Of a DNA stretch of 64,000 nt, positions 21,624 to 32,228 are shown one piece after another. Position 1 is the first letter of the stretch. Each line of letters begins with the position of its first letter. Position numbers and translations under genes: made by a program. Source of the stretch: Caenorhabditis remanei (Eukaryota > Nematoda > Chromadorea > Rhabditida > Rhabditidae). The notes beneath the pieces are model-generated. The model was not told the origin of the DNA. It saw only the letters and a list, made by a program, of their open reading frames with translations, and did not search any database. Where the stretch lies: contig NC_071328.1 in assembly GCF_010183535.1 (NCBI RefSeq), positions 16,430,001-16,494,000 of the forward strand. Reading direction: 5' to 3'.

Positions 21624-24012
21624 ATGGAGGAGGACTCATGGAAACCATGGAAAGATGAAAAAACTGCGATGACTCAATTTTTCATTATCAGTCTTAATGC
21701 GTTTATGGGTGCTCTAGGTTTACTAATAACTCTTTATAATTATTACAATGACAAGAAGACTGCAGAGAAGTTGTTGAAAGAGGTATGACATGAATTCAGA
21801 GGGAAATTTGCTCATTTTGATGTTAAAAACGCCAGAAAACCACTATTTCTACCCCTAGAACCTTAAAAACCATAAAAATCTGCAATTTCTAGGAAAGTGA
21901 CTGAATGACGCAGTGGGGATATTCCCTATGGTTCTGAGGGTTGGGGGTTCAAACCCCGCGCTGGTCAAAAGTTTTTTTGCAGCTTGTTTTTAAGTTATCA
22001 GGTGTCCCAGTATCGATTTTCAATGTATTTTTATCATATATCATTATTCCAGACGGCTAACCCAAAAAGTGATACCCAAGCAAACGAGAAACCATTTAAA
22101 GTCATGGAATTGCCGCTTGTTGCTTTCCGACACGTCGCCGATTTTTGGGATCCGAATGAGCAGTGAGTTTTTGGGCTTATTGGAGGGCGGGGCCACTTTT
22201 TCTAGTTGACAACTTTTTTAAAGCTCCGCCCACTTTTGAGATATGCCAGCTAGCTTTAAATCTCGGGTGCCTGAGGCTCTAGAATCCGCTAAAAATGAGT
22301 CTGGAGCGCCTATGTTGAAACAGCTATGTTTAAAGGTGCATATCTCAAAAGTGGGCGGAGCCACGAAAAAACTGTCAACTATAAAACTGTAGATTGAACC
22401 GGGATCTACATTTTTGCAGTTAACAGTTTTTTGATAGCTCCGCCCACTTTTGAGATACAGGTGTTTAAAGGTAGCTGGTTCTGGAAGCTTCGAAGCGCAC
22501 CAGCAACATTTTTATGTGTGCAATCTAGCGCCGCAGGCACACCAGACTAGTATCCTGATAATACGATTTTAGCGGATTCTAGCGCTGCAGGCATCCGATC
22601 TTTAAAGACGCATATCTGAAACCTGGGCAGAGCTATCAAAAAGTTGTTAACTACAAAAATAAAGCACGGTTCCTACAAAACTATTTAACAATTTTTGAGT
22701 TCGGACCACAGATCAAATCGTGACGGGATCTCTAAAAGTTAGGCCAATTTTAGTCAGTGTATCTCTGGGTTAAAAACAAGTAAACTTTCAGGTATCAACT
22801 CTCCAAATTATCCAAAAAAAGCAAAGAGATAATCAAGTCAGCCATCAAAAAGCGACCATCCCAACTCATTCTTGCAGTCCCCTCGAGAATTGTTCTTGCG
22901 TATTCTGATACTGAGTCATTTCACTTTCGTGTACCACACTACCAATATCCACTAACCAATGAATACATACCGGTAGACCATCCAAGATTTTCACCTGAAT
23001 TCCCTGATCGATGCTTCCAAATGGTCAATGATTTAAAAGATTTATTCGATTCCGTATTCATAAGATTCGCTTTTTTCCCAAAATCCCTTAGTTGGGAGGA
23101 CTTGTATCGGATAGTGGATTGGATTAATCTGGATGAGAGTCTTCTAATTATCCCTGCCATAACTATGAATAAAATGAAGAACAATGGAATGTTCCTGAAG
23201 ATTCTTTTGGAAAATCTAGAGAAAAACGTGCAAGCCTTCACAATTCGGAAAATGGAACGAAGTCAAAAATCTATGAAAATTCATCATAATTTCGAAATCG
23301 AAGATCTCTATGTGGAAAATACACAGTCCATTGATATCAATGCGTTCACAAGTTTGAAGTTCAATAGAGCGTACTTGCGTGGTGTTGACATTCAAAGTGA
23401 GGAAATAAACGAGATATTGATGAGTTGGAAGATGGGAAGATTTGGAGAGCGGATAGAGTTGTTTTACGCGGAAGACTTGGCAGTTATGGACTGGAGAATT
23501 ATATTGATTGGATTGGAAGCAGAGTTGAGAGATCCAAGGACTACAAAGAGGAGTACAATGTGAGTTTTTTTGTAGTTGACCACTTTCAGATAACTCCGCC
23601 CACTTTTGAGATATAAGCGTTCCAAGATCGGAAACCAGCGGCGCTAGAATCCGCTAAAAGTGTGTCAAGGGCGCCTTTGGCGAGAAAATGAAGGGCGAGA
23701 GGGGGAGGGAAAAGCTGTCAACTTTTTTAAAAATAATTTAAAAACAGATTTTACCTATTTTTTTCTAGTCTTGCCGACGGGACCCCCGGCTGGTTGTATG
23801 GCGGGATTGATGTCAAGGGAGCGAATGGGAAGACAGCTACAATCTGGTTGTATTCTTATCAATCGACAAATGAAGACGATCCGATTCCAGAAGAATGTAT
23901 TCAAAAATACGAAAATGCTCAAAGAAATTGGAATCGAATCGCTGGAGACGATGGGGATCCAGTGAGAGATGCGATTTTTGTTGATACACATCTCACTATC
24001 ACATTTGAATGA
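21624..24012 (+). CDS. F-box / FBA_2 protein B with N-terminal membrane anchor, 426 aa
   Basis: Four exons: 21624-21782, 22053-22162, 22792-23559, 23769-24012, all in phase. The ATG follows ttttgcaga, the same trans-splice-like acceptor as in genes A and C. Exon 1 encodes 53 residues with a hydrophobic helix at about 19-38 (FFIISLNAFMGALGLLITLY) and a lysine-rich tail. The F-box starts near residue 67 (PFKVMELPLVAFRHVADFWD) and continues into exon 3 (YQLSKLSKKSKEIIKS). The FBA_2 part includes LKFNRAYLRGVDIQSEEINE. Exon 4 encodes GTPGWLYGGIDVKGANGKTA and the rest of the C-terminus. The protein is expected to act as an SCF ubiquitin-ligase adaptor. The last three exons are close to those of C and D, showing recent tandem duplication. 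Confidence 0.87.
21899..21966 (+). ncRNA. tRNA-like unit in intron 1 of F-box gene B
   Basis: 68 nt, matching the gene C unit closely. The A-box is TGACGCAGTGG and the B-box GGTTCAAACCC, so each has one change from the best consensus. A run of seven T follows four bases after the CTGGTC end (gap AAAAG). This copy may be weaker as a Pol III promoter than those in C and D. Confidence 0.5.
22190..22640. repeat. GCTCCGCCCAC elements in intron 2 of gene B
   Basis: Four partial copies in both orientations (about 22200-22245, 22330-22395, 22400-22465, 22605-22665) are interleaved with GCGCCGCAGGCACACCAGAC-type motifs. Introns 2 of genes C and D hold related but rearranged sets. Confidence 0.65.
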
Positions 24013-24028
24013 GTTTTTGAATACCAAA

Positions 24029-24269
24029 TACCGTAAATACTGTATTATAACGGCACCTGTAGTAGAACGGCACCTTTATTATAAAGGCACCCCATCTATA
24101 CTCAGAATTTATGAAAATGATTATCTCGATGTTTTTTTCTTGGTTCTGATTAGAAGCAGCGTGATTAGTAACTTCTTGATCAGCAAATAGAACGCCCAAA
24201 AACGTTTTTTCATATATTTTTAATGTCTCAAAAACCCCGGCATGCCGTTATAATACAGTATTTACGGTA
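24029..24269. mobile_element. MITE with TACCGTAAATACTGTATTAT ends, copy 2
   Basis: 241 bp with perfect long inverted ends and TA at each border. It lies 16 bp past the stop codon of F-box gene B, so it is probably inside the 3' UTR. The interior matches the copy at 32599 in the same orientation and that at 16578 in the reverse. Confidence 0.75.
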
Positions 24270-24399
24270 TATATATATTTTTATGAAAGTCCATATCTCA
24301 TTCTATTTCTCTGCAAAATTTCAGTCATTCCCAATTTCTCTAACCTAAGTTACAATCCTAAAATCTTACCACGGTTTCAAAACCATTTTTGTTCAGTGT

Positions 24400-24545
24400 A
24401 CCTAATAATAAATTGATTTTTTTTGTTCCGCTATGTGTTATTCCCCCACTATAAAATTTTTTCCCTCAGTATATGACCTTTGGTATCACTTTTTCTGTAT
24501 ATCTAACATTCAATAAACTAAATTAAATATGCTTACCATGGACCG
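24400..24545 (+). other. Conserved 3' block of F-box gene B with AATAAA
   Basis: This block is nearly the same as 29432-29580 behind gene C, including GCTATGTGTTATTCCCCCA, CCTCAGTATATGACCTTTG and TCTAACATTCAATAAA. The AATAAA at about 24511 is the likely poly(A) signal. The block was duplicated with the genes and marks the 3' edge of the repeated unit. Confidence 0.6.
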
Positions 24546-25274
24546 TCTCCTACGCCAATATTTCTGTTGTGTCCATCGCTGGGGAGGGTGTAGAGCGGGG
24601 ATCTGAATTACAGACTTTATTAGATAACTGAAAAATAAAATACAATATGAAGAGAGAGAGAGAGAGAGATGTGAAGATTTAAGAGAAAAGGAGAGAAGAA
24701 TGTGCGCGGTGCCGCGTAGATCAATTAAGACAGCTAGGTAGGTCTACAATCTTGCATGGAATTCCGACTTCCGACTTCCGGATAAGGAAAATCACTTCCA
24801 TGCAACTCTGCTGACTATGTAATCCAGAGGATTACAACAATTTCTCTCACTCTCACCATCCCTCATTTTCAGTAAATTACCAGTACAATACAATATTGAG
24901 TACGCTGTCCCGATACGGACGCAGGCTTTTATCTCATTCTATTCAAACTTGAACTATCAGCTTTTGAGCAGAAATGAGGCGTTCTAACTTTTCGTGCAAC
25001 TTATCAGATGTGGTATCTTGCACCGAAGTTTAGTGACAGAATCTCAAAGAATATCAGAAAAAATATACATTTTTAGCGCCACAGGCATCCGATCTTCAAA
25101 CACTCATATCTCAAAAGTGGGCGGGGCTTTCAAAAAGTTGTCAACTACAAAAATGAAGGGTATGATCCAGTCTGCACAACTGATATAAATTAAAAACATA
25201 TTTACAGTACGACGCAATCGATTTCCAGCAAGCGAGATATAGTTACATATCTTTGTCCGGTTTATCTCCCCGCC
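24546..25274. other. Intergenic stretch between F-box genes B and C
   Basis: Contains a (GA)n microsatellite at about 24649-24670, a short CTTCCGACTTCCGG fold-back with TTGCATGGAA/TTCCATGCAACTCTG ends (about 24750-24810, a small member of the 25816 family), and a GGGCGGGGCTTTCAAAAAGT palindrome copy at 25117-25160. No gene is seen. Confidence 0.55.
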
Positions 25275-25808
25275 CTATTGATACGGAGAGAATGTTGTTG
25301 AAATCGAATTGTTGATTTGAACAGTTTCCAGGAAAAAAAGTGGAGAAATAAAGGGTCAGAAATCTTTAGGTTAGGACATCTGGATATATTGAGATCGGCT
25401 AAGATCGGCTGGGGCGCCTGCGGCGCGATCTTGAATGTGCAGAAGATTTGAGCGCACTCACTCATCTTTAAAGACGCATATCTCAAAAGTGGGCGGAGCT
25501 AATTTGCCAATTACAAAAATGCAGATCACAATTTGATCTACAAAATTAGCCTAAATTCAAAAAGTTTTGAGACATACGCGGCTCCAAAACGGGCTCTGAA
25601 TGTTGGTCAGTGTAACTTGGTCACTGTAGTAGAGAAACAAGAGCGCTCTCGTTTCTCTGCGTCTCTCCATTCGGCTGCGGTGTTCGGTAGCCTAATTTCT
25701 GATGCTTGTATCTCAAAAGTGGGCGGAGCTATCAAGAAATGTTCAACTACAAAAATGTAGCCCCTAGTTTTGATCTACAAAACGAGCATAATTTCAAGAA
25801 AATTGGGC
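25275..25808. repeat. Dispersed repeat, inverted copy of 2387-2891
   Basis: About 534 bp, the longer of two copies. It contains the segment GCTCTCGTTTCTCTGCGTCT that is missing in the other copy. It ends at GAAAATTGGGC, directly beside a hAT-like MITE. Confidence 0.8.
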
Positions 25809-25815
25809 AACACAG

Positions 25816-26200
25816 CAGAGTTGCATGGAAGTGAAAATTTCTTATCCGGAAGTCGGAAGTCGGAAGTCGGAATTAGATTTTTTCGCAGATATTCAAAAAC
25901 TCCAAGAGAAAAATCATAAAATTCGCGAAAATCAGTGGAAAAGTTAGTTTTTGGCTGAAGAAAAGCCTATTTTCTGTCCTTTTAGACCATTTTTCAATGC
26001 ATTTTTGCGAAATGTACTTTTCGAAAATTCCACAGCTATGGAATGACGGAAGTCGGAAGTAAAATTCCTTATCCGGAAGTCGGAAGTCGGAAGTCGAAAG
26101 TGATTTTCGTTATCCGGAAGTCGGAAGTCGGAAGTAGGAATGGAAAAATGCCCGGAAGTCGGAAGTCGGAAGTCGGAAGTCGGAATTCCATGCAACTCTG
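25816..26200. mobile_element. hAT-like MITE made of CGGAAGT repeats
   Basis: The element runs from CAGAGTTGCATGGAAGTG to CGGAATTCCATGCAACTCTG, so the 15 bp ends are perfect inverted repeats. Long runs of GGAAGTCGGAAGTCGGAAG occupy both flanks of an AT-rich centre. The ends match the 65 bp element at 41157, which has an 8 bp target duplication, but none is visible here. There is no ORF. Confidence 0.7.
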
Positions 26201-26202
26201 AT

Positions 26203-26430
26203 ACGTACATATGTAATGAGTATTTGCCTAGACTACAGGCCCCGTCTCTTTGGCCCTTCTCTTAGGAAAGAGTCCCCCCTCTTTCTCTAGGTCTCTCTAT
26301 CTCTAATCGTCGGTACAATATTGATTTTACCTTGGAAACGGGACACAATCGCTGGTTTTTTAAGGGATTTTACACATTTTAATGGAGTTTTCAACATTTT
26401 AAACATTTAACGCCATTTTTTCATAGTTTT
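26203..26430 (+). promoter_or_regulatory. Conserved upstream block of F-box gene C
   Basis: Shares GTAATGAGTATTTGCCTAG, CTCTAGGTCTCTC-like tracts, GGTACAATATTGATTTTACC and CATTTTAATGGAG with the blocks before genes B and D. It sits directly after the CGGAAGT element. Confidence 0.6.
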
Positions 26431-26451
26431 TACCTCATTTTCTTTTGCAGA

Positions 26452-29158
26452 ATGGACTGGATCTTAACGAAACCGACAGAAGAACAAGTTAGAATGGCTC
26501 TAACGATTTGTTTCGGTTTTAATGCATTTATGACTGGTCTATATTTAGTATTCCAGCTTTATAAATATTACAAAGAGAAGAAGTTTGCAGAGGAGTTGCT
26601 TTATGATTTATACAAGACTAAGAAGGAAGTAGAGGAGATACTGAAGAAAGAGGTATGACTGAAATTTCAAGGTTTTAGAGAGAAATTTGAGGTTTTTAAC
26701 GTTAAAAACCCCAGAAAACTACTATTTCTACCCCTAGAACCTTGAAAACCATAAAAATCTGCAATTTCAAGGAAAGTGACTGAATGGCGCAGTGGGGATA
26801 TTCCCTATGGTTCTGAGGGTTGGGGGTTCGAACCCCGCGCTGGTCAAACCTATTTTTTCAACTTGATTTTAATTTATCAGGTGACCCAGTATCGATTTTC
26901 AATGTATTTTTATCATATATCATTATTCCAGACGGCTAATGATATCTCATGTCGCCAAGCAAACGGAAATGTTGTCAAACCATTTAAAGTAATGGACCTG
27001 CCGCTTGTTGCTTTCCGACACGTCGCCGATTTTTGGGATCCAAATGAAATGTAAGTTTTTGGAGTGCTCGGGGTCACTTTTTCTAGTTGACAACTCTTTT
27101 AAAGCTCCGCCCACTTTTGAGATCTTGAAGAAGCTTAGAGAGCCTGCTACCTTTCAAGGCGCATATCTCAAAAGTGGACGGAGCTATCAAAAAGTTGTCA
27201 ACTATAAAAATGAAGCTCTGGATTTGTTCTACAACAATAATGTTAATTCGAAAAAATTGGCCCTTCAGTGGACGGGATCTCAAAGTTACATTGGTCAGTG
27301 TAACGTGATAAACAATGATACTGTAGTTGATAAGCGTAAACCAAGCTGAATAAGAAAATGGGTGGAACTATCTCAAAGTCATCGACTAGAAAAATGTAGA
27401 GCTAGGTTCAGTCTACAATTTTGTAGTTGACCGTTTGTCCCTTGCTCCGCCCACTTTTGAGATATGCGTCTTTGAAGATTGCTGTCCCACCGACCATTTT
27501 CACGTCGAAGGCGCCCCTGCCGATTCTAGCGCCGCAGGCATACCCGGACACTTTTCTCATAAATAACCTACAATTTTTGTCAGTGTAAACAACTTAGTCA
27601 GTGTACATACATATCTCCGATTAAAATAAGAAAATTTCCAGGTACCAACTCTCCAAATTATCCAAAAAAAGCAAGGCCACAATGAAGTCAACCATCAAAA
27701 AGCGTCCATCTCAACTCATTCTTGTACCTCCTTTGAAGGTTATTCTCGAGTATTCTGATACTAAACGATTCAACTTCAGTGTACCAATCCACCGTAATCC
27801 TGTATATGTACCAGGAGACCATCCGAGGTTCTCACCTGAATTCCCTGATCGATGCTTTCAAATGGTCAATGATTTAAAAGATTTATTCGATTCCGAGTTC
27901 AGGAGATTCGCTTTTTTCCCGAATTACCTTAGTTGGGAGGACTTGTCACGGATAGTTAATTGGATTAATTTGGATGAGAGTCTTCCAAATATCCCTGCCA
28001 TTACTATGAATAAAATGAAGAATAATGGAATGTTCTTCAAGATTCTCATGGAAAATCTAGAGAAAAATGTGCATAATTTCACAATTTGGGGAATGGAACG
28101 AGGCCAGAAATCTCTGAAAATCCGTCATAATTTTGAAATCAAAGATCTCTATGTGAATGACACGTCGTCCCTCGACGTGGATGCGTTCACCAGTTTGAAG
28201 TTCAGTAGAGCGAACTTGCATCGTGTTGACATTGCGAATAAAGAAATAAACGAGATATTGATGAGTTGGAAGATGGGAAGATTTGGAGAGAAAATGGAAA
28301 GTATTACTGTTGAGAAGATGACATTAATTAACTTGAGAATTATGTTAATTGGATTGGAAGCAGAGTTGAGAGATCCAAGGATTACCAAAAGGAGTTGGCC
28401 GTGAGTTTTGCTTCATTTTTGTAGTTGACAATTTTCAGATAGCTCCGCCCACTTTTGAAACGTGCGCCTTTAAATTTGCATGTAGCAGTTGAATACGTGA
28501 TCTGGCGAGACTCCGGCTCAAAATTGTGCGGGTATGCGCTAGAGTGCAATCGTCTGGGCGCCTTTGGCGCGACAATGGTTGAAGGAGGAAGGAGAGGGGA
28601 ATCTTGTTGAAACATCTATCTTTAAAGACGCATATCTCAAAAGTGGGCGGAGCCAGGGACAAACTGACAACTACTCAAATGTAGATTAAACCTAGCTCTA
28701 CATGTTTGTGGTTCACAATTTTCTGATAGCTCCGCCCACTTTTGAGATACAAAGCCGCAGGCGCGCCAGAAACGATATTAGCGGATTTTAGCGCCCGCAT
28801 GCATCCAATGTTTAATGTTTAAAGGCGCACGCGTATATCTCGAGTGGCTACTAATTGTTATAATTATTTAGAAATCTATATCAGTGTAAAGTGCTTAACA
28901 CCATCATTTTCCAGTCTTGCCGACGGGACCCCTGGATGGCTGTGTGGTGGGATAGATGTCAAGAGAGCAAATGGAAAGACAGCTACAATTTGGTTGTATT
29001 CTTATCAATCGACAAATGAAGACGATCCGATTCCAGAAGAATGTATTCAAAAATACGAAAATGCTCAAAGAAATTGGAATCGAATCGCTGGAGACGATGG
29101 GGATCCAGTGAGAGATGCGATTTTTCTTGATACACATCTCACTATCACTTTTGAATGA
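26452..29158 (+). CDS. F-box / FBA_2 protein C with N-terminal membrane anchor, 440 aa
   Basis: Four exons: 26452-26652, 26932-27050, 27642-28400, 28915-29158. The start codon follows ttttgcaga. Exon 1 is longer than in A and B (67 residues). It has a hydrophobic helix at about 16-36 (ALTICFGFNAFMTGLYLVFQ) and then a Lys/Glu-rich, probably coiled-coil tail (KEKKFAEELLYDLYKTKKEV). The F-box PFKVMDLPLVAFRHVADFWD begins in exon 2, and exon 3 carries YQLSKLSKKSKATMKS and the FBA_2 block. Exon 4 is almost identical to that of gene B. Role as for B: SCF substrate adaptor, probably tethered to a membrane. Of the four paralogues it has the cleanest structure, with all signals intact. Confidence 0.88.
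26778..26845 (+). ncRNA. tRNA-like unit in intron 1 of F-box gene C
   Basis: 68 nt with perfect A-box TGGCGCAGTGG and B-box GGTTCGAACCC. The T-arm GGGG/CCCC pairs. The acceptor ends GACT and GGTC pair at three of four positions. In place of a normal anticodon arm there is CCCT/AGGG around a 9-base loop (ATGGTTCTG). A run of six T lies six bases beyond the 3' end. Confidence 0.58.
27080..27480. repeat. GCTCCGCCCAC elements in intron 2 of gene C
   Basis: A forward partial copy (about 27084-27123), a reverse copy (about 27165-27235), and diverged copies at about 27350-27470 alternate in orientation. Confidence 0.65.
28400..28770. repeat. Repeat-filled intron 3 of gene C, shared with gene D
   Basis: Begins with TAGTTGACAATTTTCAGATA and GCTCCGCCCACTTTTGAAAC, then CGAGACTCCGGCTCAAAATT. 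Gene D has the same sequence up to GGCTCAAAATTGTGC, where its large fold-back insertion starts. This fixes the left edge of that insertion. Confidence 0.7.
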
Positions 29159-29253
29159 GTTTTTGAATACCAACTATATATATATATTTTCTGAAAGCCG
29201 ATGTCTCCTTCTATCTCTCTACAAAATTTCAAACATTTCCCCTTTCTCTAGCC

Positions 29254-29380
29254 TAACTAGGAAAGGATCCCGAGTCAAGATGGAGTTACAGGTTCTATTA
29301 AAGGTGTCGCTCTAATACAGTTTTTACGGTATCTCGAACTGTAACTCCATCTTGACTCTGGATCCTTCCCTAGTAAGTTA
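29254..29380. repeat. 127 bp hairpin in the 3' flank of gene C
   Basis: The left arm CGAGTCAAGATGGAGTTACA and the right arm TGTAACTCCATCTTGACTC pair over about 38 positions with a few mismatches. The loop holds a fragment (TAATACAG..TTTACGGTA) of the TACCGTAAATACTG MITE. It may be a decayed fold-back element. Confidence 0.65.
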
Positions 29381-29431
29381 CACTCCTAAAATTATATCAA
29401 AATGTCGGGTTTCAAAACCATTTTTGTTGAG

Positions 29432-29580
29432 TGTACCTAATAATATGAATTGTTTTTTTATTGTTCTGCTATGTGTTATTCCCCCAATTCTAAATCCTCC
29501 ATCCCTCAGTATATGACCTTTGATGTCACTTTTTCTGTATATCTAACATTCAATAAATAAAATGAAATATGCTTACCAGA
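29432..29580 (+). other. Conserved 3' block of F-box gene C with AATAAA
   Basis: Counterpart of 24400-24545 behind gene B, with ATTCAATAAATAAA at about 29548. It is probably the poly(A) region. The Tc1-type element is inserted 36 bp further on. Confidence 0.6.
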
Positions 29581-29615
29581 TTCTAGCGCCACAGGCCGAT
29601 CTTTAAAGGCGTATA

Positions 29616-31202
29616 CAGTGCGTGCAATAAGGATAGGACCACCCCCATTTTGGGTGTTCCGAGAAAAGTAAAAATGATATGAAAAATCTGTGACTGCCAT
29701 TCGATTCAGAATACAAAAAAACCCCAGAAGCCAAATTTTCATGTCTCTAGCACTTTCCGTACTCAAGTACCATCCAGAAGTCGCTTTTGCAGGCGTGCAA
29801 TAAGGATAGGACCACCAGCCATTTTCGATGAAGTGGTGCCTTTTTTTCAATTTTTTTTGGGCACAGTGCTCATATTTTAATTTATTTCGTTGTTTTTTTA
29901 AGTTTTCACTTCAATACCATTGGACTGTGTAGATTTACGGCACTGTCGATTTACGAGAATCATTTCTAAAGCTTCAGTTAACAATTCAATAATTTATTGA
30001 CGAAAATGAGAGAAAACACAAAAGAAAACAGAAAAAACGTAAGCGAAATTTAATAACTTGTTTCTCCACCATTGTTCTGGATAACTTCGAACATGCGGTT
30101 GGGCTTACTGGCGACGAGAGCCCTCAATTCAGCAGCATTGATTGCATTCCACTCGGTCTCAATAGCGTCTTTGAGCTCTTGGATCGTATTGAATTGCCTT
30201 CCGTGCTTAAAAACATTGTCCAGGTTCTCCTCTCGGCCCGGACGGAAACAGACATTTCTGGAGAGATCTCCGTAAAGATCCACAGCTCTTCTCAAGACGG
30301 AACTTTGGTGGCGTATCGCTGATGGTCTGGGGAGGCTTCTGCAACGGAATGAAGATAAAACTTCAATTCATCACAACTCGAGAAACGTCTGTTTCCTACC
30401 AGAGCACCCTTCAGAAGGTCATTGTTCCATTTTTCCGAAACAAACGCCGAACCCATGTTTTCCAACAGGACAACGCGTCGATCCACAAGAGCATCTCCAC
30501 ACAGAATTGGCTGAAGGCGCAAAAAATCACGGATCTCGAGTGGCCAGCAGTCAGCCCAGACCTCAATCCAATCGAAAACTTATGGGGACTGCTGGTTCGA
30601 CGCGTTTACAAGCACGGAAGGCAATTCAATACGATCCAAGAGCTCAAAGACGCTATTGAGACCGAGTGGAATGCAATCAATGCTGCTGAATTGAGGGCTC
30701 TCGTCGCCAGTAAGCCCAACCGCATGTTCGAAGTTATCCAGAACAATGGTGGAGAAACAAGTTATTAAATTTCGCTTACGTTTTTTCTGTTTTCTTTTGT
30801 GTTTTCTCTCATTTTCGTCAATAAATTATTGAATTGTTAACTGAAGCTTTAGAAATGATTCTCGTAAATCGACAGTGCCGTAAATCTACACAGTCCAATG
30901 GTATTGAAGTGAAAACTTAAAAAAACAACGAAATAAATTAAAATATGAGCACTGTGCCCAAAAAAAATTGAAAAAAAGGCACCACTTCATCGAAAATGGC
31001 TGGTGGTCCTATCCTTATTGCACGCCTGCAAAAGCGACTTCTGGATGGTACTTGAGTACGGAAAGTGCTAGAGACATGAAAATTTGGCTTCTGGGGTTTT
31101 TTTGTATTCTGAATCGAATGGCAGTCACAGATTTTTCATATCATTTTTACTTTTCTCGGAACACCCAAAATGGGGGTGGTCCTATCCTTATTGCACGCAC
31201 TG
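29616..31202. mobile_element. Tc1/mariner-type fold-back (snap-back) element
   Basis: The 1,587 bp element has ends CAGTGCGTGCAATAAGGATA and its reverse complement, with TA on each side (29614-29615 and 31203-31204), the normal Tc1/mariner target site. The inverted arms are 593 bp each (29616-30208 and 30610-31202) and look identical by eye. The 401 bp centre is unpaired. The right half carries the 3' part of a transposase gene; the left half is an inverted copy of the same right end. The true left end of the parent element, with the DNA-binding domain and first catalytic Asp, is missing. It is not autonomous. Confidence 0.9.
30279..30768 (+). pseudogene. C-terminal fragment of Tc1-type DD34E transposase
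   Basis: The frame reads NFGGVSLMVWGGF, then QQDNASIHKS and WPAVSPDLNPIENLWG, ending at NNGGETSY. The second catalytic Asp (QQDN) and the Glu (PIEN) are 34 residues apart, the DD34E pattern of Tc1 family enzymes. The N-terminal helix-turn-helix domains and the first Asp are absent, so the product cannot transpose alone. The final 53 or so codons (from KHGRQFN) also occur inverted on the minus strand at 30050-30208 because they lie in the duplicated arm. Confidence 0.85.
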
Positions 31203-31204
31203 TA

Positions 31205-31935
31205 GCTCAAAAGTGGGCGGAGCTATCAAAAAGTTGTCAACTACAAAAATGTAGCCCTGGATTTGATCTATAAAACTAGAGTAAACTCATAAAATTGGGG
31301 GTAACAAGAAGAGATCGTAACAGGTTCTAAAAGTTAAGCGAAATTGTAGACTACTGACTAAAGTAAATTGGTCAGTGTAAAAGTGCACTTACTGTGACGG
31401 AATTTCAAAGAATCTCAGAAGAAAGAAAATTTAGAACGTCAATAAAATACCTCGCGTCAAAGGCGCACCAGCGGCATTTTTATTTGCGAAAGTTAGCGTT
31501 TTTTGCGCGTCAGACAGATTTTCAGCGCCGCAGACATACAATCTTAAAACGCTTGTATCTTAAAAGTGGGCGGAGCTATAAAAAAGTTGTAAACTAGAAA
31601 AATGGAGAGTATGATCCAGCCTACACAACTGATATCAATTCAAAACATATTTATAGTAGGAAGCCATAAAAAATAATGAATTTCCACCAAGAGAATTAGT
31701 ATTGGTTAGTGTATCTCCCGGCCCACCTTTTTCATTGTGATACACAAAATCCCGGGTGTTTTTTGTATTCTCACATATAAAGTCGGTACAGGTTTTACAA
31801 CTGCACTCTACCAAAATTTCCTCGACAACTGCCTCTTTTTCTCTGGGTCTCTCAATTTCGAACACAATTTTCTTCGATTTCGGTAGAGCGCGGTTGTGAA
31901 AAGCGTGCCGTGCTAATACCAATGTAGAACCTTCC
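31205..31935. other. Intergenic stretch before F-box gene D
   Basis: Begins with a GGGCGGAGCTATCAAAAAGT copy split from its 5' part by the Tc1 insertion; the rest of that family copy is at about 29590-29613. A second copy is at 31555-31605. A GGTAGAGCGCGGTTGTG motif occurs at 31881. No gene is seen. Confidence 0.55.
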
Positions 31936-31939
31936 CTTT

Positions 31940-32175
31940 CCCTGTAATATTTATCTAATGAGTATTTACCTAGCCTACAGCCCCGTCTCATACGGGCCTA
32001 TTTCTTATGAGAGAGCCCCCTCTGCCTCTCAAAGTCTCTCTCTACCTCCCATTAGTGGTATAATATTGATTTTACCGTGGAAACGGGACATATTCTTTTC
32101 TTTTTTAAAAAGGTTATGCACATTTAATCTAGAGTTTAATGGAATTTTCCACATTTTCCCACTGTTTTTACCCAA
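31940..32175 (+). promoter_or_regulatory. Conserved upstream block of F-box gene D
   Basis: Matches the blocks before genes B and C (TAATGAGTATTTACCTAGCC, CTACAGCCCCGTCTC, GGTATAATATTGATTTTACC, TTTAATGGAATTTTCC). It ends in the same ttttcttttgcag acceptor, so transcription and trans-splicing signals seem kept although the start codon behind it is not. Confidence 0.6.
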
Positions 32176-32228
32176 TTTTCTTTTGCAGAACGGAGGAGAA
32201 TTCCACGAAACCGACTGATGCCCCAGAC

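Noticed and set aside
29506..31273. Two identical 'proteins' starting MKKRHHFIENGWW on opposite strands
   Set aside because: They are the terminal inverted repeat of the Tc1 fold-back element read as protein, not genes.
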